DNA from: CAYOYK01 sp964408185
Lineage (GTDB): Bacteria; Bacillota; Clostridia; Christensenellales; Aristaeellaceae
Direction of reading: 5' to 3'
Length of the DNA stretch: 62,764 nucleotides
Assembly (NCBI GenBank): GCA_964408185.1
Contig: CAYOYK010000013.1
Coordinates: 1-62,764, forward strand
Positions 14,776 to 22,895 of this stretch are shown one piece after another; position 1 is the first letter of the stretch; each line of letters opens with the position of its first letter. The notes under the pieces were generated by a model. It searched no databases and was not told the origin of the DNA. It saw only the letters and a program-made list of their open reading frames with translations. The position numbers were made by a program, and so were the translations under genes.

Positions 14776-16941
14776 TCAAGCCCTAGCGGCCAGCTCGATC
14801 TCCTCGCCGTGCCAGCAGACGGCGCAACGCGCGTCTGTCCACCCGGCGGGCAGGCGCGGCGAGAGCGTCGGCCGCCCGCCCGTCAGCGTAAGCCCCATAA
14901 AGCCCCACAGCAGCGCCATGTACGCGCCGCCCGCCGCCGCCGGATGCGTGCCGCCGATGTACACCAGCCCCGCCCATTGCTTGCCTCCGCCCAGCCAGTC
15001 CGCCTGCGCGCTCTTGAGGAAGAGCGGGTAGGCCTCGTCCGGGCGGCCCACGCCGCAGGCCGCCAGCGCGTACATGCACGCGCTCAGGCTGCTGCCGTGC
15101 TCGGTGCGGGGCAGGTAGTAATTGTAATTGGCGCGCAGCGTCTCGCTGTCATAGCGGTCGCGCAGCATGTACAGCAGCGTGATGACGTCCGCCTGCTTGA
15201 TCACCTGCGTCTGCGCCGCCACGCCGTAGGCCCCGCCCCAATACTCGCGCGGATCCTTGAGGCGCGCGCGCACCGCGTCCACGGTGGCGTCCTCCAGCGC
15301 AAAGTAGCCGTCAAACTGCTCGATCACGCCGTCCGCGTTCGGCTCCTGCCGCTTGAGGCGCGCGGCCGCGTCCGCAAAGGCGTCCAGCTCGCGCTCAAAG
15401 CCGAGCTTGGCCTCCAGCGCGGCGACCTGCGCCGGATGCTCGGCGCGCAGGCGCGGCAGCACCTCGCAGGCCTTTTGCAGCGTAAAGCGCGCCAGCTCGT
15501 TGGTGTAGGCGTTGTTGTCCACGCGCTCGTGGTATTCATCCGGGCCGATCACGTCCCGCAGCTCGTACTCGTCGCTTTCCAGCGCGCGGATCATTCGGCT
15601 GTGATAGAACCGCGCGGCCTCGACCAGCACCTCCGCGCCGCCCTCCAGCCAGAGGGAATCATCCCCCGTCCAGACCGCGTACTTGCACAGGCCGTACACC
15701 ACCGCCGCGGTGATGTGGATCTGCTTGTCCCGAAAATACGTGCGCATCGGACGGCCCGTGAACACATCGGTCACGTTGTAGTCCGAGCACGCGTCAAAGC
15801 CGCCCTCCTGACTCTCCCACGCGTAGAACGCGCCGCGGAAGCCATACCGGCGCGCCTTGTCCCGCGCGCCGGAGAGCGTGTCCACCCGATAGCGCAGCAG
15901 CGTTTTGGCAACCTCCGGCAGCACGGCCAGATAGAAGTCCAGCATAAACATCTCGGTGTCCCAAAAGATCGCGCCCTTGTAGGTTTGGCCGCTCAGGCCG
16001 CGCGCGGGCACGCTCAGGCTGGCCGCGTGACGCGGCGCGATGGACAGCAGGTGGTACGCGGAGTAGTTGAGCGCGTCCTCGGCGGCCTTGTCCCCGCCGA
16101 TGGCTACGTTGGCGCGCCGCCAGAGGCCATCCCAGCAGGCGATGTGACGCTCGCGCAGCCGATCGTAATCGGCAGGCTCGTCCAGCAGCTCGCGCGCGGC
16201 CGCAAGGGGATCAGGGCCGTCCTTGCCGGTGTATACGGCGGCCAGCAGCGTCAGCGTGACGGTCTGCCCTGCCCTGAGCCGAAAGACATAACGGACGACG
16301 CGCCGACGGCCCTCGACGCGCGCCACGGCGGATTGGGGCGGATCAACCGCGTACCGCGCCGCCACCGCGACGCCGTCGCCCTCGTTGCTCACGCCCACGG
16401 CGGCGGAGAAATCGTCCGTGCCGGAGAGCGTCATGCGCGCATAGTGCGGGCCGTGGATATCCCACACGTCGCCGTCCAGCGCGGCTTCCAGCGCATACTC
16501 GCCGTCCGCGCCCGCGCTCACCCGCGCGCGCAGGCAAAGCCGATGCACCTGCTCCATGTGCGCAAAGCGCTCCACGGCCAGCGCCGTGCCGTCCGCAAAG
16601 ACCGTGCGCCGGCTGTGCAGCCCGTGCCGCGCGTCCAGCGCCTGCTCGTGGCCGCGCACGGGCGCGTCCGGCAGCGCAAGCGGCGTTTCGCCTCGATACA
16701 GCCGCAGCGAGAAGGGATTGGGCGCGTTGAGGGGCTCGCGCCAGCCGGCTCCGCAACGGTCATAGATTCCCGCAAGGTTGACGGCGGCCAGCTCGTCCTT
16801 GCCGTGCTCCTCCAGCGCGCCGCGCACGCCCATGTACCCGTTGCCCACAAGGAACCGATTGCCCGTATCCGGGAGGGCCTCCGTGCTGTTCGTTACGAGG
16901 CGCAGCTCCGTGAGCTCCCGCGCGGTCTGGTGGATGGACAT
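14776..16941 (-). CDS. Glycoside hydrolase family 65 disaccharide phosphorylase
   Basis: This 721-residue enzyme of the maltose/kojibiose/nigerose/trehalose phosphorylase family cleaves an alpha-disaccharide with phosphate to beta-glucose 1-phosphate plus a sugar, in the cytoplasm. An N-terminal beta-sandwich (about 1-260) leads into an (alpha/alpha)6 barrel with GAIFWDTEMF at 324-332, the catalytic acid Glu469 in GPDEYHERVDNNAYTN, KQADVI at 582-587 and the phosphate-binding HGSSLS at 615-620, which argues for a phosphorylase rather than a hydrolase. The exact disaccharide cannot be told. No beta-phosphoglucomutase gene lies beside it. The promoter with a putative operator is just upstream. 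Confidence 0.9.
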   Translation of the reverse strand: MSIHQTARELTELRLVTNSTEALPDTGNRFLVGNGYMGVRGALEEHGKDELAAVNLAGIYDRCGAGWREPLNAPNPFSLRLYRGETPLALPDAPVRGHEQALDARHGLHSRRTVFADGTALAVERFAHMEQVHRLCLRARVSAGADGEYALEAALDGDVWDIHGPHYARMTLSGTDDFSAAVGVSNEGDGVAVAARYAVDPPQSAVARVEGRRRVVRYVFRLRAGQTVTLTLLAAVYTGKDGPDPLAAARELLDEPADYDRLRERHIACWDGLWRRANVAIGGDKAAEDALNYSAYHLLSIAPRHAASLSVPARGLSGQTYKGAIFWDTEMFMLDFYLAVLPEVAKTLLRYRVDTLSGARDKARRYGFRGAFYAWESQEGGFDACSDYNVTDVFTGRPMRTYFRDKQIHITAAVVYGLCKYAVWTGDDSLWLEGGAEVLVEAARFYHSRMIRALESDEYELRDVIGPDEYHERVDNNAYTNELARFTLQKACEVLPRLRAEHPAQVAALEAKLGFERELDAFADAAARLKRQEPNADGVIEQFDGYFALEDATVDAVRARLKDPREYWGGAYGVAAQTQVIKQADVITLLYMLRDRYDSETLRANYNYYLPRTEHGSSLSACMYALAACGVGRPDEAYPLFLKSAQADWLGGGKQWAGLVYIGGTHPAAAGGAYMALLWGFMGLTLTGGRPTLSPRLPAGWTDARCAVCWHGEEIELAARA

Positions 16942-16968
16942 AAGCGATATCCCTTTCCTGATTTGATA

Positions 16969-17025
16969 GGTTAAACGTTAAACCCTCCGTGAGGCTATCG
17001 TACCACAGGCGCGGCAAAAAGGCAA
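16969..17025 (-). promoter_or_regulatory. Promoter and putative operator of the GH65 gene
   Basis: On the minus strand TTGCCT (plus 17020-17025), a 17-base spacer and TACGAT (16997-17002) form a good SigA promoter. Just downstream, GGTTTAACGTTTAACC (16969-16984) is a tandem GTTTAAC repeat that is also one base away from a palindrome centred on AACGTT, as in LacI/GalR operators. Its position after the start site suits repression. The regulator is not in the window. Confidence 0.6.
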
Positions 17026-17083
17026 TCCCCTTGCGCCGGAAAAAGGCCGGACAATCAAACCCGTTTTTGTTACAAGTGCGGAC

Positions 17084-17112
17084 TTGACGCAAGCGGTAGA
17101 CGGTTGTAGAAT
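17084..17112 (+). promoter_or_regulatory. SigA-type promoter of the blaI-blaR1 operon
   Basis: TTGACG at 17084, a 17-base spacer and TAGAAT at 17107 precede blaI (17143). A short TTGT...ACAA dyad overlaps the -10 and could be part of a BlaI operator, but it is weak. Confidence 0.75.
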
Positions 17113-17142
17113 TCAATAGACAAACGTAGTACGGAGGTGCGC

Positions 17143-17526
17143 ATGAGACAGTCCATTCAGCTTTCCGAGGCGGAGCTCAAAATTATGCAGGTGCTCTGGG
17201 TGCGCAGCCCGCGCACCATGGCGGAGATCACGCGCGCGCTCTTTGACGAGACCGCGTGGACCAAAAACACGGTCATCACGCTGCTCAAGCGAATGATCGT
17301 CAAGGGCACGGTCAGCGTGGACGAGGCGGTTTTTCCCAAGACCTACGCCCCGCTGGTGACGCGGCAGGCGATTGAGCGGCAGGAGGCGCAGGGCCTCCTG
17401 AAGCGCCTGTTCAAAGGCAGCCCGACCACGTTCGTATCCAACTTGGTGGAGACCGGCAGCGTCAGCGACGAGGAGCTGGACGAGATGATCCGCCTGCTCC
17501 AAAAAGCAAAGGAGGAACGCAAATGA
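17143..17526 (+). CDS. blaI: BlaI/MecI-family transcriptional repressor
   Basis: The 127-residue winged-helix repressor shows the family layout: LSEAELKIMQVLW, then TAWTKNTVITLLKRMIVKG as the recognition-helix region, and VFPKTYAPLVTRQAIERQEAQGLLKRLF leading into a C-terminal dimerisation helix. Such repressors bind promoter dyads and are inactivated when the partner BlaR1-type protease is triggered. The ATG 17143 has CGGAGG five bases upstream. Its stop overlaps the start of the BlaR1-like gene by four bases. The target is most likely its own operon. Confidence 0.93.
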   Translation: MRQSIQLSEAELKIMQVLWVRSPRTMAEITRALFDETAWTKNTVITLLKRMIVKGTVSVDEAVFPKTYAPLVTRQAIERQEAQGLLKRLFKGSPTTFVSNLVETGSVSDEELDEMIRLLQKAKEERK

Positions 17527-19640
17527 TACCGCAGAGCATCCTCAATTTCTTTTACGAGGGCAAATCGCTGCCCTTCCGCAGCATGTCGTACTTCAACTTT
17601 CTGCTGGAGGCAACCTTGGCGGGCAGCGTGCTGATTGTGGTCGTGCTGATCCTGCGCCGGGTATTCCGCCAAAAGATCGGCAGCAAGCTGGTGTATCTGG
17701 CGTGGGCGCTAGTGGCGGTGCGGCTGCTGCTGCCCGTCGCCATCCCCAACCCGCTGATGGACGGGCTGCGCCCCACCTACTCCACGGACGCGGAGGCGCG
17801 CCCCGTCGCCGATCAGATCCGCGTGCGGGTTCAGGACGCGATGTCGGAGGCCTCCTACCGCCTGTCCTCCGCCGCGTACGAGAGCGACTCTCAGGCGGCG
17901 CAGAACCTTGCCATGCTTATGCACGAAATGGCCGCCTATACCGAGTACGGCTGGCTGGGCAAGGCGTACCTGCTGCTGTACGTCGCGGGCGGCGTTGCGG
18001 TGCTGGCCGTGTTTGGCGCGCAGCACGCGCGCTTCCGCCGCAGGCTGAAAAAGAGCGCCGTGGGAACGCTGGAGGGCGAGCAGCTTGCGCTGTATCAGGC
18101 GCTGTGCCAGCGGATGAATGTGAAGCAGCTCCCCGTCGCGCTGGTCGACCCGCTGCCGTCGCCCTGTCTGGTGGGGGTGCTGCGGCCCGTCATCGCGCTG
18201 CCGCTCACGCTGCCGCCGGACGCGCTGGGCGAGGCGCTCGCGCACGAGCTGTGCCACTACCGGGCGCTGGACAACTGGTGGGCGCTGCTGCGCTGCCTGT
18301 GCTGCGCCGTGCATTGGTTCAACCCGTTGGTGTGGCTGGCGGGGCGGATCAGCAAAACGGATTGCGAGCTGGCCTGCGACGAGCGCGTCATCGCGGGGCT
18401 GACCCCGGAGGAGCGCCTGCACTACGCCGGCACGCTGGTGACCACCGCCAAGCTGGCCTACATCCCCAAGGCGGGCGTGCTGGCCACCGGCATGACCATG
18501 ACGGGCAAGCGCCTCAAGCGGCGCGTGAACGCGATTTTGCACGCGCAGGCCGTGCGCAGGGCCGCGGCGGCGCTGGTGGCGGCGTTCCTCCTTGTGCTTA
18601 CGGTCGCGGCGTTCTCCACGGCGGAATCCACGCGGCAGACGACGCGGCTGACCACCAGCCAATCCGCCTTTCCCTTCCAAAAGACCGACGCGTACCCCGC
18701 GCCGGAGGCCAACTTCGGCGCGCCCGTGGCCCTCGCGCCCCTGCCCGACGTCGCTGCGGCGGAGGCGCAGGCCAAGCGGTACCTTTGCGCGCTGTACCCG
18801 GACGATCAGGCGGCCATCGACGGGCAGTACCGCCTTGAGGTGCGTCAGTCCGGGCAAAAGCGCTGGGAGGTCATCGTGTGGCCGGAGGCGGGCGCGGAGG
18901 AGTCCCTCTTTTATATGGAGCTGAACAGCGCCGGAGGCCTGATCTCCATGAGCAGCATCGCTTATTCCAACGGGGACGAGCGGGAGAATCTCCCGTCCGT
19001 TTTGCCCGACAACCTGACGGACGTGCTGCTGCCCTACGCGCAGGCCATCAGCGATACGGCGCTTCAGGGCATGAGGCTGGACACGGCCGTCATCCACGGG
19101 GATACGGAAACGGATCAGGCGCGCTATGTGGTGTGCGACCTGTACAACGACGCGAACAAATCCGATATGGCATCCGTTACCGTGCGCATCGCGCCGACCT
19201 TCCAACTGACGGGGGTGTATTCCTACCCCATGGCCGGAACGTCCGCCAGCGAGGAGGCCGCCCCGCCCATCACGGCGGCAGCCGAAACGCTGACCTATAC
19301 CGGGGACGCGTCCATCACGCAGGACGCGGTCTGCATGGGGCTGACGGACAGCCAAATGACGGTCTCGCCGGACGCGACGCTGACCGTGCGGCAGGCCTAC
19401 GATTATGCCGTGGGCGTGATGCTGGAGCGCAGCGGCCTGTCTGGCGCGGAGATATGCGGCCTGTCGCTGCGATACGGCTATTACGACCGGGCCTACTATA
19501 ACGGCGCGTTCAGCGAGTGGCGCTTTGAGTGGCGGATCGACTCCGACGATTCCAACCGCTACTGGGTCAGCTTCCCGGACGTGGCCGAGCCGGAGGCGGC
19601 CGACACGGTATGCTCCGCGCCCGGCGAGGGATTGGGCTGA
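17523..19640 (+). CDS. BlaR1/MecR1-like M56 membrane metalloprotease with an atypical sensor domain
   Basis: The 705-residue protein has N-terminal membrane helices (about 28-45, 53-73, 148-165), then the M56 zinc site HELCHY at 241-246 with a downstream Glu in CELACDERV (282), and a fourth helix (about 343-362). It should cleave or trigger cleavage of BlaI. The extracellular C-terminus (about 365-705) is not a penicillin-binding transpeptidase fold: I see no STxK, SxN or KTG arrangement. Instead it has PepSY-like segments such as YRLEVRQSGQKRWEVIVW. The signal sensed is therefore probably not a beta-lactam acylating a serine. It is coupled to blaI and followed by two exported proteins. Confidence 0.88.
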   Translation: MIPQSILNFFYEGKSLPFRSMSYFNFLLEATLAGSVLIVVVLILRRVFRQKIGSKLVYLAWALVAVRLLLPVAIPNPLMDGLRPTYSTDAEARPVADQIRVRVQDAMSEASYRLSSAAYESDSQAAQNLAMLMHEMAAYTEYGWLGKAYLLLYVAGGVAVLAVFGAQHARFRRRLKKSAVGTLEGEQLALYQALCQRMNVKQLPVALVDPLPSPCLVGVLRPVIALPLTLPPDALGEALAHELCHYRALDNWWALLRCLCCAVHWFNPLVWLAGRISKTDCELACDERVIAGLTPEERLHYAGTLVTTAKLAYIPKAGVLATGMTMTGKRLKRRVNAILHAQAVRRAAAALVAAFLLVLTVAAFSTAESTRQTTRLTTSQSAFPFQKTDAYPAPEANFGAPVALAPLPDVAAAEAQAKRYLCALYPDDQAAIDGQYRLEVRQSGQKRWEVIVWPEAGAEESLFYMELNSAGGLISMSSIAYSNGDERENLPSVLPDNLTDVLLPYAQAISDTALQGMRLDTAVIHGDTETDQARYVVCDLYNDANKSDMASVTVRIAPTFQLTGVYSYPMAGTSASEEAAPPITAAAETLTYTGDASITQDAVCMGLTDSQMTVSPDATLTVRQAYDYAVGVMLERSGLSGAEICGLSLRYGYYDRAYYNGAFSEWRFEWRIDSDDSNRYWVSFPDVAEPEAADTVCSAPGEGLG

Positions 19641-19674
19641 TCGGCCGGAAACGCAAAACAAGGAGGTTGTGACG

Positions 19675-20193
19675 ATGAAACGAATGACAAGCATTGGTTG
19701 CCTTGCGCTCGCGCTGCTGTGCGCCGTCTGCGCGGGCGCGCGGGCGCAGGAAGCGCCCCGCCTGCCCTGCGCCGTGGAGGGCACGGGCTGCCAGATCACC
19801 TATCCCGCCGAGTGGACGGAGGAGGAGCTCGGCGCCGCTCTCGCGGCGTTTGCCACGCCGGACGGCGAGGGGAAGCTGCTGGTGCAGCTGTCCCGTTTCC
19901 CCCAATGGACGTATGACGAGCTGAAGGCGGAGCTGATCGCCGCCAGCGCACGCAACAGCGTAACGGATATTGAGGAGCGCGTGCTGGACGGGCGCACATG
20001 GCTGACCCATCGCCAGACATGGGACGAAACGCAGGTGTTTACGGCCATTGCGGAGCTGGGGGAGGGGTACTTTCTGTCGCTGGAGTTCCGCGCGTTCGGC
20101 GGCAAAACGCCGGAGGACGTGTTCGGGGCGGAGATCGACGCGGTGCTGCTATCGCTGGCTCCGTCCGATCAGGACGGAGGTGTGCAGCCATGA
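19675..20193 (+). CDS. Small exported protein of the blaI/blaR1 operon
   Basis: The 172-residue protein has a signal peptide (MKRMTSIGCLALALLCAVCAGARAQ) and a mature domain of about 147 residues with two short cysteine-flanked segments near its start. It contains LLVQLSRFPQWTYDELKAELI, EERVLDGRTWLTHRQTWDETQVFTAIAELGEGYFLSLEF and a C-terminal EIDAVLLSLAP, a pattern like small alpha/beta lipid- or peptidase-associated secreted proteins that sample a hydrophobic ligand. I do not recognise the family. The start is fixed by AAGGAGG eight bases upstream, and its stop overlaps the next start by four bases. Confidence 0.75.
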   Translation: MKRMTSIGCLALALLCAVCAGARAQEAPRLPCAVEGTGCQITYPAEWTEEELGAALAAFATPDGEGKLLVQLSRFPQWTYDELKAELIAASARNSVTDIEERVLDGRTWLTHRQTWDETQVFTAIAELGEGYFLSLEFRAFGGKTPEDVFGAEIDAVLLSLAPSDQDGGVQP

Positions 20194-21386
20194 GCAAGCG
20201 ACTGCTCGCGCTGCTCTGCGCGCTGACGTGCCTGCTGTACGCGTGCGGGGCCTGCGCCTCGCCGCGCCCGGAGGGCAGCTTTCGCATTGGCGGCGGCGGG
20301 AAGGACTCGCCCACCTCCGCGCCGATCGCCCTGCCCAACGGCGGCTTGGTGGTGGCCGTGCTTACGCAGGGCGGGCTGGCCGATACGCCGCTGGATGCCA
20401 AGGGCGCGCGCATGACCTACTTGGCCTGCTTGGACGCGGAGGGCAGCGCCGTGTGGGAGCGGGTGTACGCCGGAATGCTCCTGCTGGACGGGCTGGACGA
20501 GGCGGGCGCGATCCGCGCGTACCGCTACTACACCGAGGATGGACAGTCCTATGCCCAGCTTGGCGCGTACAGCGCCGAGACCGGCGAGCCGCTTGCGCAG
20601 CGAGAGCCCGCGAAGCTGTGCGCGTGGCGCGTGGGCGACGACCCGACCCTCAGCTCCCGCGTGCTGCCGGATTATGTGCTGATCGAGGAAATACACGACC
20701 CGGAGGCGACCACGGAGCCGCGCTATTTCCGCCTGCAAACGGCGGACGGACGCGAGCTGTGGAAGAAGAACCAGCGGGAGTGCGTGATTCGCAACGTTTC
20801 GAGCCTGCTCCAGCTGGAGGACGGCATCCTGCTGCTGGGCCGCACGGGCGAGTGGAACGGCAACGCGGACGGGATTCCCGTGGCGGTCAAGCTGTCGTTT
20901 GAGGGCGAGCTGCTGTGGAGCTATCTCGCTCCCGATGTGCAGTACGGCGAGCTGCAAAGCGTCTGGCGGAACGAGGACGGCAATCTGGTCGTGTTCGGCT
21001 GGGGCCGCGCAAGGCGGGAGGCCCCCGATGCGACCACGTGGCAGATTCTCGCCTGCCTGGACCCGCAAAGCGGAGAGGCGCTCTGGCAGGAGTCCCACCC
21101 GGATACGGAAACGCACATGCGCATTCGCGCGAGCGCGACAGCGACCCCGACCGGCTACGCCATTGTCAATTTCATCTTGGACGAGCATGCCTTCTGCTGC
21201 GTCACGCTGGACAAGCAGGGTCGACTCACCGCGGCATGGACGGAGCCCGCGCCCGGCTTTATCAGCTACCGGGGCATCCTGCCCTTCTCTTGGCAGGGCG
21301 GGCTTTGGGTGCAGGCCGTCGCCGACAGCGAGGTGCGGATGGACGCGCACTACCAGCGGCTCACGCCCCCGACCGACGAGCCGTAA
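20190..21386 (+). CDS. Exported beta-propeller-like protein (possible lipoprotein)
   Basis: The 398-residue protein begins MSKRLLALLCALTCLLYACG; the Cys could be lipidated, although Tyr at -2 makes a poor lipobox. The mature part has repeated GxxVWExxY-, GELLWSY- and GEALWQE-like blades (AEGSAVWERVYAG, DGRELWKKNQR, EGELLWSYL, SGEALWQESH), the pattern of PQQ/WD-like propellers. It probably acts outside the membrane as a binding or scaffold protein. It overlaps the previous gene by four bases, ends the blaI operon and is followed by a clear terminator. Confidence 0.75.
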   Translation: MSKRLLALLCALTCLLYACGACASPRPEGSFRIGGGGKDSPTSAPIALPNGGLVVAVLTQGGLADTPLDAKGARMTYLACLDAEGSAVWERVYAGMLLLDGLDEAGAIRAYRYYTEDGQSYAQLGAYSAETGEPLAQREPAKLCAWRVGDDPTLSSRVLPDYVLIEEIHDPEATTEPRYFRLQTADGRELWKKNQRECVIRNVSSLLQLEDGILLLGRTGEWNGNADGIPVAVKLSFEGELLWSYLAPDVQYGELQSVWRNEDGNLVVFGWGRARREAPDATTWQILACLDPQSGEALWQESHPDTETHMRIRASATATPTGYAIVNFILDEHAFCCVTLDKQGRLTAAWTEPAPGFISYRGILPFSWQGGLWVQAVADSEVRMDAHYQRLTPPTDEP

Positions 21387-21418
21387 TCGGCGAGGACGAC
21401 CCCACCAGATTGCAAAAG

Positions 21419-21442
21419 CCCTGCCGCATCGGCAGGGTTTTT
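21419..21442 (+). terminator. Terminator of the blaI operon
   Basis: CCCTGCCG and CGGCAGGG pair around CAT, followed by TTTTT, 32 bases past the stop. Confidence 0.9.
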
Positions 21443-21496
21443 GCGCGACGGCGCGTTGTATGGGTATCCCATATGCTGGAAAGGATGGATGCACCG

Positions 21497-22249
21497 ATGA
21501 AACGAGCCTTGCTTTTGCTGCTGAGCGCCTGCCTGATGGCGCTTGCCGCCCCGGCGTGCGCCGACACATTTTTTGTGGAGGACGACGGGCCGATCATCCA
21601 CCGCGACCCGCTTTGCGTGCGGCTCGCGCCGTCGGAAGCGTCGCTCTACGGCAGGACGGTCACGTTTTCCTCTTGGGACGAGCTGTATGCCGCCCCGGAG
21701 GGCTATCTGCCGTGTGCGGACTGCTGCGCCGATTCGTTCACGGCCGCGCCGTACGCCTCCGAGGTATACTATTACAACCCGGACGGCGGACAGCGGCTGC
21801 ACGCCGACCCGAACTGCCGATCCGTCGCCTCCGCATACCTGCCGCTGCAAGGCGTCGTTTCCGCCGCGGAGGTGGACGCGTCCGCCAGCTATTGCCCGTT
21901 CTGCTGTGTTCCCGCCGCCCTGCCGGGCAGCGCGGCCGCCGCCTGCTTTGACACGCTGGAGCGCAAGGCCGCCATGCTGCCCGGCGTATGGACGCTGCCG
22001 TCCGCCGGGGCCATCTCCGAGGAGGAGGCGTACCAGATCGCAAAGCGATATGTGCAGGATCAGCCGGAGCTCATGGGCCTTTTTGCCGGCGGGCTTTTCT
22101 CCTGCGGGGTGACGCACTACGACGCGGGCGGCGCGGACTACCCGCAGGAGACGTACAAGGTGCTTGTGACCACCGTGCTGCGCAGCCCCGTGGCGACGGT
22201 CTATGTGGACGCGATCACGGGCGAGGCGTACCTTTGCGTCCGTCCATAG
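21497..22249 (+). CDS. Exported protein with two His/Cys metal-site-like repeats
   Basis: The 250-residue protein has a signal peptide (MKRALLLLLSACLMALAAPACA). It then carries two tandem units of the same pattern: IIHRDPLC...LPCADCC and RLHADPNC...YCPFCC, each with His, a spaced Cys and a C-x-x-C-type pair, which resembles the small zinc-ribbon-like module often seen in exported Firmicutes proteins. The C-terminal third has a PepSY-like or dimerisation-like fold (EEEAYQIAKRYVQDQPEL). Metal binding is inferred. The MKRALL start is preferred over the MDAP start 12 bases upstream because of signal-peptide shape. It is probably a single-gene unit. Confidence 0.75.
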   Translation: MKRALLLLLSACLMALAAPACADTFFVEDDGPIIHRDPLCVRLAPSEASLYGRTVTFSSWDELYAAPEGYLPCADCCADSFTAAPYASEVYYYNPDGGQRLHADPNCRSVASAYLPLQGVVSAAEVDASASYCPFCCVPAALPGSAAAACFDTLERKAAMLPGVWTLPSAGAISEEEAYQIAKRYVQDQPELMGLFAGGLFSCGVTHYDAGGADYPQETYKVLVTTVLRSPVATVYVDAITGEAYLCVRP

Positions 22250-22271
22250 CGGGCGCATGCCACGGCGGATC

Positions 22272-22304
22272 AAAAGGGCGGCGCTGATTTGCGCCGTTCC
22301 TTTT
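22272..22304 (+). terminator. Hairpin between the exported protein and the next sigma gene
   Basis: AAAAGGGCGGCGC pairs with GCGCCGTTCCTTTT with one bulge and G-U pairs, around TGATTT. The flanking A and T runs allow action on either strand. Confidence 0.65.
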
Positions 22305-22382
22305 CTATGCCCGCAAATTTGTAGAGGCCGTGGGTGGAAAACCGCCCCTCGAACCGCGTTATACAGGCGAGGAGGTGATCGC

Positions 22383-22895
22383 ATGGGAAACGCCGAGGTA
22401 CCCGGCGCCGACCATCAGCTGGAAGCATGGATCGATCGATACGCGGACGCGATCCTTCGCGTATGCTTTATCTACCTGCGCGACCGCGCGCAGGCGGAGG
22501 ACGCCATGCAGGATACATTCATCAAGGCGTGGCGGCACATCGGCCAATGGAACGGGCAGTCCGAAAAGGCGTGGCTGATGCGCATCGCGGTGAACACCTG
22601 CCATGACTATCACCGCTCCAAGTGGTTCCGGCATACGGATATGACGCGGGAGCTGGACGAGCTGCCGCCGCAGACAATGGCTGTGCCGCCGGAGGATCAC
22701 GAGCTGCTGATGGATGTGTACGACCTGCCGGAAAAAGAAAAGCAGGCGATCCTGCTCTATTACTATCAGGAAATGACGCTTCAGGAGACGGCGGATTGTC
22801 TGGGCATAAGCCGCTCCGCCGTACACAAACGGCTGACCAAGGCGCAAAGGCTGCTTCGCGGCAGGCTGGAGGGGAGGAATTTTGATGGCGAATAA
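22383..22895 (+). CDS. ECF-type RNA polymerase sigma factor
   Basis: The 170-residue protein has region 2 (WIDRYADAILRVCFIYLRD, AEDAMQDTFIKAWRH) and region 4 (LPEKEKQAILLYYYQ, LQETADCLGISRSAVHKRL), with a short acidic linker. It starts at 22383 with GGAGG upstream. It overlaps the downstream membrane protein by 11 bases, indicating coupled translation of sigma and anti-sigma. A possible ECF-style autoregulated promoter (GGAAAA, 16 bases, GTTATA) lies about 55 bases upstream, but the leader would be very short; this is only suggestive. Confidence 0.92.
   Translation: MGNAEVPGADHQLEAWIDRYADAILRVCFIYLRDRAQAEDAMQDTFIKAWRHIGQWNGQSEKAWLMRIAVNTCHDYHRSKWFRHTDMTRELDELPPQTMAVPPEDHELLMDVYDLPEKEKQAILLYYYQEMTLQETADCLGISRSAVHKRLTKAQRLLRGRLEGRNFDGE

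Noticed and set aside
14644..16974. A 776-codon plus-strand open frame
   Set aside because: It is antisense to the GH65 gene, whose motifs are intact; the frame also runs through the non-coding repeat.
17523..19640. Calling the operon a beta-lactam resistance system
   Set aside because: The sensor domain lacks transpeptidase motifs, and no beta-lactamase or PBP gene is adjacent.
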